Positions 44,692 through 53,607 of a DNA stretch of 59,583 bases are shown piece by piece; within the stretch, counting starts at the first letter, position 1, and each line of letters opens with the position of its first letter. The notes below the pieces were generated by a model that saw nothing but the letters and a program-made list of their open reading frames with translations, searched no databases and had not been told where the DNA came from. A program made the translations under genes and the position numbers. This stretch comes from Nitratireductor sp. (lineage in GTDB: Bacteria > Pseudomonadota > Alphaproteobacteria > Rhizobiales > Rhizobiaceae), in assembly GCA_017854535.1 (NCBI GenBank), contig JAFMHL010000025.1:1-59583 (forward strand). The letters run 5' to 3'.

Positions 44692-46209
44692 CTACAATCG
44701 TTGGCGCAGTTCGGTTTTCAATACTTTGCCATAATTATTCTTCGGCAATTCATCGATGAAGACATATTCCTTGGGTCTTTTGAACCTAGCGATCAATTCA
44801 AGGCAATGCCCATCCAGTTCTTTTTCTGTAACGCGATTGCTGTCTTTGACACAGATAAATGCCACGACAATTTCGCCCCATTCAGGGTCAGGCTTTCCGA
44901 CGACGGAAACTTCCCGAACCGCTGGATGGGTTAGCAGGGCTTCTTCAACTTCCCGCGGATAGACATTGCTGCCGCCTGAAATAATCAGATCCTTTGAACG
45001 ATCTTTTAGCGTTAAAAACCCATCCGAATCCAAAGAACCCATATCGCCTGTCCAAAGCCACCCATCACGCAGGGTTTGGGCGCTGGCTTCAGGATTATTC
45101 CAATACCCTTTCATGACAGAAGGCCCCTGAACAAGGATCTCGCCAGTTTCATTTGCGGGCAATGATATGCCTTTTTCGTCAGCGATTTTCAGACGAACCC
45201 CCGACTGCGCAACGCCAACAGACTGCAGTCTTTCTCTCCATTTTGGATGTTGGCGGTCGGTAACATGAGCGCGATCCAGCACAGTGATGCACATGGGACT
45301 TTCTCCCTGTCCGTAAATTTGACAGAAGCGTTCTCCCATCACATCAACGGCCTCTATAATATCAGCCAGATACATTGGCCCGCCGCCATAGACGATGGTC
45401 TTTATGCCTTCGCCGGTTTCATCACTTGTTTTGGCGGTATCAATCAGCCGCTTTACCATGGTTGGAGCTGCAAAGAGATGCAGTTTGCGATGTGCTTTTC
45501 CAAGCTCAAAAATCTCGCTTGGTTCAAAGCCGCCAGACAATGGAACGCAATGCCGCGCGCCCTTTAAAACATGTTGGAAATTGTAAATTCCTGCCCCGTG
45601 GCTGATAGGGGCCGCATAGCAAGCCGTGTCTTTGCTGGTTACATCGTCCACGCACTTAAGATAGGCATCGACCATGGCCTGAACATTGGCACTCGTAATC
45701 ATAACGCCTTTTGGTTTGCCGGTAGTCCCGGAAGTGTAAAACAACCAAACCATATCGTCGTTGTTTAGCGCGATTGGCTCCATGACTGCATTTGAATTCC
45801 CCATGGCGTCAAAAGCTTCACCGTCCAAATGGATAAGATTAGTTTCTAACCCGCTAAGTTGCCCGTCTAGTTCCTGACCATGTATAGCATCGGTGAAACA
45901 AATTTTAGCTCCGCAATTGGCGATGATCCACGTAGCTTCCTTTGGATGCAGCTTCGCGTTGATAGGCACAACGGCAGCTCCGGCAAACCAGATGGCATAC
46001 ATGGCGGTCAGATATTCAGTACTGTTGGTAGCAAAGAGCGCAACTCTATCGCCGTTTTTAATATTGTACTGGCGTTGCAACGTTGCGCCGATAGCAGCAG
46101 CTTGTCTGGCAAAGTCATGATAGGTGGCAACACATTCAGTCCCTTTGAAAAGGGCAGGGCTTTCGGGAAATGTTTTGGCCGTTTCGATTAGCCAATTTGC
46201 AGGATTCAT
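44692..46209 (-). CDS. AMP-dependent acyl/aryl-CoA ligase
   Basis: A 505-residue member of the ANL superfamily. The AMP-binding loop is LFYTSGTTGKPKGV (near residue 160), followed by IYGQGESPM, GWLWTGDMG and DLIISGGSNVYPREVE, and the C-terminal lysine in PKNNYGKVLK needed for adenylation. Such enzymes activate a carboxylic acid as its CoA thioester through an acyl-adenylate. It is the last gene of a six-gene operon with a flavin hydroxylase, an isomerase and a fumarylacetoacetate-hydrolase-like enzyme, so its substrate may be an aromatic acid or a product of ring cleavage. Sequence alone does not tell an aryl from a fatty acid ligase. Confidence 0.9.
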   Translation of the reverse strand: MNPANWLIETAKTFPESPALFKGTECVATYHDFARQAAAIGATLQRQYNIKNGDRVALFATNSTEYLTAMYAIWFAGAAVVPINAKLHPKEATWIIANCGAKICFTDAIHGQELDGQLSGLETNLIHLDGEAFDAMGNSNAVMEPIALNNDDMVWLFYTSGTTGKPKGVMITSANVQAMVDAYLKCVDDVTSKDTACYAAPISHGAGIYNFQHVLKGARHCVPLSGGFEPSEIFELGKAHRKLHLFAAPTMVKRLIDTAKTSDETGEGIKTIVYGGGPMYLADIIEAVDVMGERFCQIYGQGESPMCITVLDRAHVTDRQHPKWRERLQSVGVAQSGVRLKIADEKGISLPANETGEILVQGPSVMKGYWNNPEASAQTLRDGWLWTGDMGSLDSDGFLTLKDRSKDLIISGGSNVYPREVEEALLTHPAVREVSVVGKPDPEWGEIVVAFICVKDSNRVTEKELDGHCLELIARFKRPKEYVFIDELPKNNYGKVLKTELRQRL

Positions 46210-46224
46210 CTGCTGCTTTCTCGA

Positions 46225-46872
46225 TCAATCTTTTGGTTGATAGCGGTCAGGATGAGCAGCCGCAAAAGCTGGTAATGCCTCACAGCGGTCAGCAATTTTT
46301 AAAAGTTTTGGCATGTCTGAAATATCAGCGCCCCAACGATTTGCATTATACACTTGCGGTACCAGACACACATCCGCCAATCCTGGCTTGTCACCATGGC
46401 AATAGTCGCCCGTAGACTTGTGTTCCAACAGCTTTTCAAACGCAGACAATCCCTTGCGGATAAAGGTCTTCATCCACTCAACACGCATGGCATCGTCACC
46501 ATCCGCCAGCTTTAAAACATGATTGACGAGATACGGGTTGCACACAGGATGTGTCTCCATGGCGATCACATGGGAAAGTGCTCTCACTCTGGCCTTTCCT
46601 GCGGCATCGCTGGGGAGAAAATCACCATCGTAGACTTCATGCAGATATTCAACGATGGCAAGGGACTGGGTCAGCCGCAGGCCATCAATATCTAAAACAG
46701 GTAAAAACCCCTGGGGGTTACGTTCCAGATGATCAGGCGAAGAATGCTCTCCGGTGGGAATACTCACATGGGTAGTGGTAAAATCAAAATCAAGCGAATG
46801 CAGAGCAATTCGAACTCTGTAACTTGCTGAAGAGCGCCAAAAATCAAAAAGATGCGGTTGTTGACTTCCCAT
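46225..46872 (-). CDS. maiA: Maleylacetoacetate isomerase (zeta-class glutathione transferase)
   Basis: A 215-residue glutathione transferase of the zeta class. The N-terminal motif SSASYRVRIALHSLDFDF matches the SS.S.RVRIAL glutathione-binding signature; the usual cysteine of that motif is alanine here. The thioredoxin-like domain (about 1-85) includes NPQGFLPVLDIDG and QSLAIVEYL, and the C-terminal helical domain has GLADVCLVPQVYNA. These enzymes isomerise maleylacetoacetate or maleylpyruvate to the fumaryl form. With the fumarylacetoacetate-hydrolase-like gene upstream, this indicates a homogentisate- or gentisate-style lower pathway. The gene overlaps the DUF2783 gene by one base. Confidence 0.88.
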   Translation of the reverse strand: MGSQQPHLFDFWRSSASYRVRIALHSLDFDFTTTHVSIPTGEHSSPDHLERNPQGFLPVLDIDGLRLTQSLAIVEYLHEVYDGDFLPSDAAGKARVRALSHVIAMETHPVCNPYLVNHVLKLADGDDAMRVEWMKTFIRKGLSAFEKLLEHKSTGDYCHGDKPGLADVCLVPQVYNANRWGADISDMPKLLKIADRCEALPAFAAAHPDRYQPKD

Positions 46873-47090
46873 CAGGAGCTTCCTCTTTCGCTGTCTTTTC
46901 CAGCTGTCGATAAAATTGATTTCAACACGTCAATATCCCCAATCTGGTTGGCCATAATCAGCACCAGTCTGGCATTCAAGCGATTGGACTGATCATGAGA
47001 AAGGCCTTCATGGGATGCCATCAACGCCTCGTAAAAATCATCTTGGTATTTGCCCAGATGATCCGCATTTGGATCGAACACTTTTGTCAT
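46872..47090 (-). CDS. Small DUF2783-family protein
   Basis: A 72-residue protein with no signal peptide or membrane helix. It is mostly helical and acidic at the start (FDPNADHLGKYQDDFYEAL) and includes GLSHDQSNRLNARLVLIMANQIGD, which fits the DUF2783 family. I know no experimental function for it. The gene follows directly on the stop of the FAD monooxygenase gene and overlaps maiA by one base, so it is an integral part of the operon. A small partner or stabilising subunit of the hydroxylase is a reasonable guess. Confidence 0.75.
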   Translation of the reverse strand: MTKVFDPNADHLGKYQDDFYEALMASHEGLSHDQSNRLNARLVLIMANQIGDIDVLKSILSTAGKDSERGSS

Positions 47091-48725
47091 TTATTCTGCC
47101 GCCTGCTGAGGGTGATAATGAAGATTTGCGTGAATGGCAGCCTCTATCCTCTTATGGTCTGGCGTTTGATAAACCGCTGCCACATGCCCATCTGGTCGAA
47201 ATAGATACGATAGGCCTTCGCCATAGCGTTTAAATGCCAATCCGCTGATATCAGCAAAAGTTTGCTCATCGAGCGTTGTTCCTGCTTTCGCGACCACTAT
47301 TTGATCAACGCTATTGCTTTCAAAATCTGGCTTCGTGCCGAAAGAAACAAGCGTGAACCGATCCTTCAAAATCTCGATCAGTGAAGTTTCGCCCTGCGCC
47401 CCATGCAATGGGGCGTCTATGATCGGAGCACCTAGTTGCACCGTGCTCTTGTCGCTCTGTGTATCTGGCAAATAATCGCTGAGAGAACACGGCACAGATA
47501 ACCTGCCTGAATTGATCAAACGGCGGGCAAAGGGCATGTCATTAGCAAGTTTCAATACCTCATCTCGGAACAAACGTTCCATGGGTGATTTTGGTGTCAT
47601 AAAGTTGGTCGCCCGCGACGAGTTCATAATATTTTCAGCGGAGCCATGGCTACGTTCACTGTTATAAGTCTCCAGCAGATCGGCATCGGCTTCGCCTTTG
47701 AGAACAGCCGCCAGTTTCCACCCAAGATTATCCACATCATGGACGCCGCCATTACCGCCGCGCGCACCAAAAGGGGAAACCACATGGGCACTATCGCCCA
47801 CAAACAAAACGCGGTTATGGACAAACCGATCCAGCTTGGCGCAGGTAAAGCGATAAATGCTCATCCAATCCAATGTGAACGGTTTGTCGCCAACCATCGC
47901 TTTCAAGCGGCGGGCAATATTCTCTTCTTTCTTTTCTTCTGCTTCGTCCGCATCTGGTTGGAGTTGAAAATCAATTCGGTAAATATTGTCAGGCTGTTTG
48001 TGCAACAGCGCCGATTGGCCATTGTGGAAATCCGGTTCGAACCAGAACCAACGCTCGGCAGTCTCGCCGCCAAAGGGACTGTCCTGCATTTCAACATCTA
48101 TAATCAGAAATTTTTCTTCGAAAGTCTGGCCTTCAAAGGGTAGTTTCATGCGTTGGCGTGTGGGAGATCGCGCGCCGTCACACGCAATCATGTACTCAGC
48201 TTTTAGCGAATAAGGGCCATCAGGTGTCTCGAGAGATACAGCGACATGATCGCCTTCGTCCTTGTGATCGACGACTTTGTTTTTGAAACGTAGGTCAATG
48301 AAATCGGGGAATTCCTGCGCCCGCTCAACCAGATATTGTTCCACATAATATTGCTGTAGATTGATAAAGGCCGGATAGGTGTGGCCTTCTTCTGGCAAGA
48401 GATCGAAGGAGCAAACCTCGTCTGTTCTGTGAAACAGGCGGCCCACTTTCCAGGTGACACCTTGTTCCAACATGCGCTTGCCAACACCTAGCCGGTCAAA
48501 AATTTCAAGAGAACGCTTGGCCCAGCAAATTGCCCGAGAGCCAACAGAAACAACATTATTATCATCCAGCACGACCGAGCGAATGCCCTTCATGGCAAGA
48601 TCAATCGCCATGGAAAGGCCAATCGGTCCAGCGCCGACAATTGCAACTGGATGGACAGCATCTCCGACGCCCAAAAGCTCCGGCGGGGTCACATAGTCAA
48701 ATGCTGGATATTCATATCTTGGCAC
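47091..48725 (-). CDS. FAD-dependent aromatic hydroxylase (MhpA/PheA-like)
   Basis: A 544-residue class A flavoprotein monooxygenase. The FAD-binding GXGXXG is in VAIVGAGPIGLSMAIDLA near residue 33, the DG-type motif is in ACDGARSPTRQRM near residue 182, and the GD motif is VLFVGDSAHVVSPFGARGGN near residue 300. A thioredoxin-like C-terminal domain is present, as in the 3-(3-hydroxyphenyl)propionate and phenol hydroxylase group. These enzymes use NAD(P)H and oxygen to add a hydroxyl to a phenolic ring. The frame extends to 48770, but the GTG at 48725 follows a strong GGGAGG site six bases away. It is the third gene of the operon; the substrate is unknown. Confidence 0.9.
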   Translation of the reverse strand: MPRYEYPAFDYVTPPELLGVGDAVHPVAIVGAGPIGLSMAIDLAMKGIRSVVLDDNNVVSVGSRAICWAKRSLEIFDRLGVGKRMLEQGVTWKVGRLFHRTDEVCSFDLLPEEGHTYPAFINLQQYYVEQYLVERAQEFPDFIDLRFKNKVVDHKDEGDHVAVSLETPDGPYSLKAEYMIACDGARSPTRQRMKLPFEGQTFEEKFLIIDVEMQDSPFGGETAERWFWFEPDFHNGQSALLHKQPDNIYRIDFQLQPDADEAEEKKEENIARRLKAMVGDKPFTLDWMSIYRFTCAKLDRFVHNRVLFVGDSAHVVSPFGARGGNGGVHDVDNLGWKLAAVLKGEADADLLETYNSERSHGSAENIMNSSRATNFMTPKSPMERLFRDEVLKLANDMPFARRLINSGRLSVPCSLSDYLPDTQSDKSTVQLGAPIIDAPLHGAQGETSLIEILKDRFTLVSFGTKPDFESNSVDQIVVAKAGTTLDEQTFADISGLAFKRYGEGLSYLFRPDGHVAAVYQTPDHKRIEAAIHANLHYHPQQAAE

Positions 48726-48748
48726 TGCAATCCCTCCCTTTGCTGACG

Positions 48749-49699
48749 TTAGCCCTGCAATTGTTCCCACATTTCAAGATCGCGTTGGGCTGTCCAGATG
48801 CGCGGATGTTCGATGCCGCGGGCTTCATCATAGGCCCGTGCCACATTGAACGGCAGGCAATGCTCATAGATTGCATAATCCTTGAATTTCGGGTCGCAAG
48901 ATTCACGAACCGCATCCCACGCTTCTTTGAGCGATCCGCCGCGCGCCGCAATTTTTGCCACGGGCGCATAGGTGCTGTCGACAAAATCAAGGGTGCTTTC
49001 CAGAGCGCGCTGAACAGCCTCTTTACCGATCAAAGCGCCGCCTCGACCCGGTGCAATAGCATCCACATCAAAGCTAGCAATATCATCCAGCGTCTCGCCC
49101 CATTCATTGAAATGCCCATCGCCGCAATAGCAGGCTGAGTGATCTTCCACGATGTCACCCGTGAACATCACATTCTCATCAGTCACATGTATAACGATAT
49201 CACCAGCCGTATGCGCGCGGCCAAGATGCATCAGATCAACACGGCGATTGCCAAGATAGACGGTCATGTTTTCGCTAAAGGTTGTGGTCGGGTAAGTTAG
49301 TCCCGGAATGCTCTCATGGCCTTCAAACAGGCGTGGGAAACGCTGGAACTCCGAGTCCCAATCTTCCTGTCCGCGCTCAACAACCATGCCACGCGCTGCC
49401 TCACCCATAATGATCTGATCAGCGCCATAAGCGCTTGCCCCAAGCACACGAACCGCATGATAATGGGTCAGCACCACATGGCTGATCGGCTTGTCCGTAA
49501 CGCTGCGAACTTTTTCAATGACTTTGTTGGCAAGGCGCGGGGTTGCTTGAGCCTCAACGATCATCACGCTGTCATCACCAATGATAACACCAGAGTTTGG
49601 ATCGCCCTCGGCAGTAAAAGCCCAAAGATCTTTTCCGATCTCGTCGAAGGTGATTTTCTTCTCGGTCATATCCCCTTGGGAGGCGAATTTCTTGCTCAT
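48749..49699 (-). CDS. Metallo-beta-lactamase-fold protein with only metal site 1
   Basis: A 316-residue MBL-fold protein. The family HXHXDH motif reads H79-Y-H81-A-V83-R84, so the aspartate and third histidine are lost. H163 (GRAHTAGD) and D182 (FTGDIVEDH) remain, while the later PGHG-type histidine is replaced by arginine (R219, PGRGG). The ligands of metal site 1 are thus kept and the site-2 residues lost, pointing to a mononuclear enzyme. The gene overlaps the fumarylacetoacetate-hydrolase gene by ATGA and precedes the flavin hydroxylase gene by 23 bases. It may hydrolyse or oxygenate a ring-derived intermediate. An ATG ten codons in (49669) is an alternative start. Confidence 0.85.
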   Translation of the reverse strand: MSKKFASQGDMTEKKITFDEIGKDLWAFTAEGDPNSGVIIGDDSVMIVEAQATPRLANKVIEKVRSVTDKPISHVVLTHYHAVRVLGASAYGADQIIMGEAARGMVVERGQEDWDSEFQRFPRLFEGHESIPGLTYPTTTFSENMTVYLGNRRVDLMHLGRAHTAGDIVIHVTDENVMFTGDIVEDHSACYCGDGHFNEWGETLDDIASFDVDAIAPGRGGALIGKEAVQRALESTLDFVDSTYAPVAKIAARGGSLKEAWDAVRESCDPKFKDYAIYEHCLPFNVARAYDEARGIEHPRIWTAQRDLEMWEQLQG

Positions 49700-50715
49700 G
49701 CTTTTTCCACTTTTTGCTCTATCGCGCCAAAGATCGAATGCCCTTTGTCGTCCTTCATTTCAATGCGAACACTGTCGCCGAATTTCATAAACGGTGTTTT
49801 TGCCTTGTCATCATTAATAGTCTCAATCATCCGTATTTCCGCAATACAGGAATATCCGAGGCCACCTTCGGAAACGGGCTTGCCCGGTGATCCGTCTTTG
49901 TCTTTATTGGAAACAGTTCCGGAGCCGATAATAGCGCCAGCGCCAAGGGCTCGTGTTTTTGCCGCATGGGCAATCAGTTGACCAAAATCAAAGGTCATAT
50001 CAATACCCGCATTAGGCTTGCCAAATGCGTTTCCATTGTAATGCACCAGCAATGGCAAATGCACTTTGCCGCCATCCCATTTATCGCCCAATTCATCTGG
50101 CGTTATGGCAACTGGCGAAAAAGCACTGGAAGGCTTTGATTGAAAAAACCCAAATCCTTTTCCAAGTTCAGCAGGGATCAGTCCTCGCAAAGACACATCA
50201 TTGACCAGCATGATAAGACGAATGGCCTTGGCTGCCTCCTCGGGCGTTGCTCCCATAGGAACATCATCTACGACAACAGTTACCTCGCCTTCCATATCAA
50301 TGCCCCAACCTTGGTCGGCGCCCTCTGGAAAAGTTATCGGGTCACGTGGCCCCAGAAAAGTGTCAGAGCCGCCCTGATACATCAAAGGATCAGAATAAAA
50401 ACTTTCGGGTACTTCCGCACCGCGCGCCTGACGCACCAGCTCCACATGGTTGATATAGGCGGAGCCATCGGCCCATTGATAAGCCCGTGGCAAAGGGGAG
50501 GTTGCATCATGTTCGTGAAAGCGATGGGTTGGCTGTGATCCTGTTTCTATCCCTTCAGCAACCCGCTCAAGACGTGGGCCTACATAGGCCCAATCATCCA
50601 ATGCGCTTTGTAAAGTCCGCGCGATATGGCCAACTTCAGAATACCGAGTGAGGTCTTTCGAAACGACGACCAATTTTCCGTCACGGGTCGAATCTTTTAA
50701 GGTCGCTAGTTTCAT
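49696..50715 (-). CDS. Fumarylacetoacetate hydrolase-family protein
   Basis: A 339-residue protein of the FAH family. The catalytic domain has DMEGEVTVVVDDVPMGAT (metal-binding glutamates near residue 145), LVNDVSLRGLIPAELGKGFGFFQSKPSS and a late GAIIGSGTVSNKDKDG, the family signature GSGT. The first 95 residues resemble the FAH N-terminal domain. These enzymes hydrolyse C-C bonds of fumarylacetoacetate- or fumarylpyruvate-type substrates. It is the first gene of the operon, with maiA four genes downstream, and together they are consistent with a gentisate- or homogentisate-type lower pathway. The 231-base gap upstream should hold the operon promoter. Confidence 0.92.
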   Translation of the reverse strand: MKLATLKDSTRDGKLVVVSKDLTRYSEVGHIARTLQSALDDWAYVGPRLERVAEGIETGSQPTHRFHEHDATSPLPRAYQWADGSAYINHVELVRQARGAEVPESFYSDPLMYQGGSDTFLGPRDPITFPEGADQGWGIDMEGEVTVVVDDVPMGATPEEAAKAIRLIMLVNDVSLRGLIPAELGKGFGFFQSKPSSAFSPVAITPDELGDKWDGGKVHLPLLVHYNGNAFGKPNAGIDMTFDFGQLIAHAAKTRALGAGAIIGSGTVSNKDKDGSPGKPVSEGGLGYSCIAEIRMIETINDDKAKTPFMKFGDSVRIEMKDDKGHSIFGAIEQKVEKA

Positions 50716-50946
50716 GTTTGGTCCTATCTGATCTTTATTGTCATTTGGGTGAGGCGAATATCATCACCTTTCAACCATGACCATAACGCAAAATCATTGG
50801 CCACGTCGAACCCAAATTTTAATCTTTTTGATAGCTGAAAGGACTGTACGTAACGCGATAGCGCCACGCTTATTCAACGATCAAGAAGTGATCTAAATAG
50901 GATGCATTTGTAACTATCAAGCAAACTGTCGCTGAGATCGGAGTTT

Positions 50947-52230
50947 TTATTCCTGATCTATTACTTCGTAGATACTGTCCATGTCGCGCTCGGACGAAAT
51001 ATGGCTGCGGGGGTCAAGAGCCGAAGTTTCTGGCGTAGAATAGCGACCAGGGGCCATGCCAACAAAGTCGGATTTTTTGTCTTCACGGACTGCCAGATTT
51101 TGCGTGATCCTCAAAGCGCCATAGGCCACGATTAGAAGATGGGCAATAAGTGTGACGATGAACATCCCTTGTTGTGGAAGTACGCTCATGATGGCACCAG
51201 CCACCAACGGTCCAATAACGCCGCCAATACCATACATCAACAAAAGGCCACCGCTGATCTTGATGAAGGATCCGGGCGCTGCATGGTCAGAAGCATGGGC
51301 AACAATGACAGGATAAGCCGAATAGATCAGCGCGCCAAAAACTGAAATTGCCGTCAAGATAATCAAAGGGCTGGTAGGGTTTGTAATAATGAAAAACGCA
51401 TCAATAACAGCCGCGACTGCCATAATAGCAACCAAAACAATACGCCTATCCATTTTGTCAGAAAAATATCCGATTGGGATTTGAAACAGCGCCCCAGCTA
51501 GAATCGGCAAGCTCATCATTAACGCAATGGATGTAATATCAAGATTAATGGCTTCACCAAATACAGCACCCAAAGTACCAAAAGTGGAATTTGAAACACC
51601 AATTAAAAAACCGGCAACCAAAGCGATGGGAGAATTGCGCCACAAAATCTTTAAATCAAGGCCTGTTTCAGTTAGTGGCTTTGGTGCCGCAGCTTTTGTA
51701 ATTGCCGTTGGGACCAAAGAAAGCGCATAGAACACTGCAGCTAAAACAAACAGCGCGAAAGTTGTTGTGCTAACCACAGTGACGGCCATTTGTCCCAAAG
51801 TGGTAGCAGCCAAATTGACCATTGTGTAAATACCAAAAACTCGACCGCGATATTTGTTTTCGGTACGTTCGTTTAACCAGCTTTCAACAATCATTGCCGC
51901 GCCAGCAAAGCAAAAGCCCGTTAAACCTCGCAAGATAATCCACACACTAGGCTCAATAAATAGAAGGGTAAGCAGTATCGAAATAACCGAAACGGCCGCC
52001 ATCACACCGAAGATACGGATATGGCCTGAGCGCCTAACCAGTTTTGGCGTATGTATGCAGCCGGCAATAAATCCGATTGCCCAACCTGTTCCCAGCAAAC
52101 CCAGCGAGAAAGTTGGAAAGCCCTCAATGGATCCGCGCAAAGGCAAGATCATACCATTGATACCCCCTGCAATCATTAGAAAGGCAGAGCCGATAAGTAT
52201 GGAAAATATAGGCAGGAGCTGGCGTATCAT
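50947..52230 (-). CDS. MFS transporter (YcaD-like)
   Basis: A 427-residue, twelve-helix major facilitator protein. It has the MFS-1 type loop GHIRIFGVMAAVS after helix 2, ESWLNERTENKYRGRVFGIYTMVNLAATTLGQ in the first half, GYFSDKMDRRIVLVAIMA (the motif A-like loop of the second half) and a short cytoplasmic C-terminus. The sequence resembles YcaD and other small-solute transporters, but the substrate cannot be stated. The gene follows puuB by 63 bases on the same strand, so it could belong to the polyamine catabolic unit, or it could serve the aromatic operon 231 bases further down. Confidence 0.85.
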   Translation of the reverse strand: MIRQLLPIFSILIGSAFLMIAGGINGMILPLRGSIEGFPTFSLGLLGTGWAIGFIAGCIHTPKLVRRSGHIRIFGVMAAVSVISILLTLLFIEPSVWIILRGLTGFCFAGAAMIVESWLNERTENKYRGRVFGIYTMVNLAATTLGQMAVTVVSTTTFALFVLAAVFYALSLVPTAITKAAAPKPLTETGLDLKILWRNSPIALVAGFLIGVSNSTFGTLGAVFGEAINLDITSIALMMSLPILAGALFQIPIGYFSDKMDRRIVLVAIMAVAAVIDAFFIITNPTSPLIILTAISVFGALIYSAYPVIVAHASDHAAPGSFIKISGGLLLMYGIGGVIGPLVAGAIMSVLPQQGMFIVTLIAHLLIVAYGALRITQNLAVREDKKSDFVGMAPGRYSTPETSALDPRSHISSERDMDSIYEVIDQE

Positions 52231-52293
52231 GGGAAAAGAGCTAACAGGTTTGGAGGATTATTCAATTGCGAGGTCGTTCCACTCCAATGAAGG

Positions 52294-53607
52294 CTAAAGT
52301 TTGTCCCGCAGCGAAAACCATGTCATGGCCGCGATCAGCATCGGATATCGTAATAAGGTGCCACCTGGAAAACGCGGTGTTTGTAATTGAGCCATCAGGT
52401 CAAATCGAGATGCTTGACCATGAATAGCCTCAGCGGCAATCTTGCCTGCCATGCTTGCTAGAGCAACACCATGGCCCGAATAACCAGTGCAAGTCAGGAT
52501 GTTTCCTGCCAGTCGCTCAAACAAAGGCAAACGCTTCAAAGTGATTGCCAGCGTTCCACCCCAGCCAAATTCAATTTTTGTATCAGCCAATTGCGGAAAA
52601 ATCTCCAACATGGGTTTTTGCACAAAGGCTTTGATATCTGACGGGAAGCGGTATCCGTAATTTTCACCACCACCAAATAACAATCGGTTGTCATGGGTCA
52701 TACGAAAATAATTGACGACAAATTTTGAGTCGGCAACGGCTGCCTTGGTTGGCATAACCTCTGCCCGCAGTTCATCGCTCAAAGGTTCCGTGGTGATCAC
52801 AAAGTTATTGATCGGTAAGACTTTGCCAGCAATTTTGCCATTCAATTTTCCCAAATAACCATTGCAGGCATAAATCAGGTGATCAGCAGTAATGTCACCA
52901 TCGGAGGTTTGAACATGGACCTTTGCCCCTTCATCAACTTGGGTTACCTCCGATAATTCATAGATCATCGCGCCAGCATTTTCGGCGGTTTTGGCAAGGC
53001 CCAAGGCATAAGCAAGCGGATTAATATGAAACGCCCCTTCGTCTAAAGTACCGCCATGATAAGAGGGGCTTTTGACCCTTTCATTCAGGTCATTGCCCGA
53101 CAGGAACCCAATTTTATCGTAGCCGTATTCTTGATTTAATTTGTCTGCGTAAGCTTTGCTCTCATCCAAATAACGAGCCCGATGGTCAGCATGGATAATA
53201 CCATCTTCCAGATTACAGTCTGAGCCGCTCTCCTTGATCAGATCACGAACCAGCGCTTTTGCCTCTTCGCCAATTTGCCAATAGGTTTTTGCATTTTCTT
53301 TTCCGTAATTTTTCTCAAGATAATCCTGGTCCATACGCTGGCCGGTGCCAACTTGACCGCCATTACGCCCGGATGCTCCCCATCCCACACGGTGGGCTTC
53401 AACAACTTTGACCGAGTAGCCTTTTCGAGCCAAATGCAAAGCTGCCGAAAGACCTGTAAACCCCGCCCCGATAATACAGACATCGCAATTTTGGCTGCCC
53501 ATCAATTGAGCGCGTTTTGGTGTCTCTCCAACCATATGGGCATACCAAGAGGGAGCGTGAACGCCCTTCTTGTCGTTTGAATAGAGAAGATTAAAACTGT
53601 CAGCCAT
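52294..53607 (-). CDS. puuB: FAD-dependent gamma-glutamylputrescine oxidase-like protein
   Basis: A 437-residue DAO-family oxidase. The dinucleotide-binding fold is DVCIIGAGFTGLSAALHLARKG with the VGWGASGRNGGQVGTGQR motif typical of the PuuB/OrdL group. The C-terminus has FGWGGTLAITLKRLPL and CTGYSGHGVALASMAGKIAAEAI. PuuB oxidises gamma-glutamylputrescine to the aldehyde with FAD, producing ammonia and hydrogen peroxide. The start is the ATG at 53607, which shares one base with the puuA stop (TGATG); a GTG one codon earlier is the alternative. Its coupling to the glutamine-synthetase-like gene supports the role in polyamine use. Confidence 0.87.
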   Translation of the reverse strand: MADSFNLLYSNDKKGVHAPSWYAHMVGETPKRAQLMGSQNCDVCIIGAGFTGLSAALHLARKGYSVKVVEAHRVGWGASGRNGGQVGTGQRMDQDYLEKNYGKENAKTYWQIGEEAKALVRDLIKESGSDCNLEDGIIHADHRARYLDESKAYADKLNQEYGYDKIGFLSGNDLNERVKSPSYHGGTLDEGAFHINPLAYALGLAKTAENAGAMIYELSEVTQVDEGAKVHVQTSDGDITADHLIYACNGYLGKLNGKIAGKVLPINNFVITTEPLSDELRAEVMPTKAAVADSKFVVNYFRMTHDNRLLFGGGENYGYRFPSDIKAFVQKPMLEIFPQLADTKIEFGWGGTLAITLKRLPLFERLAGNILTCTGYSGHGVALASMAGKIAAEAIHGQASRFDLMAQLQTPRFPGGTLLRYPMLIAAMTWFSLRDKL

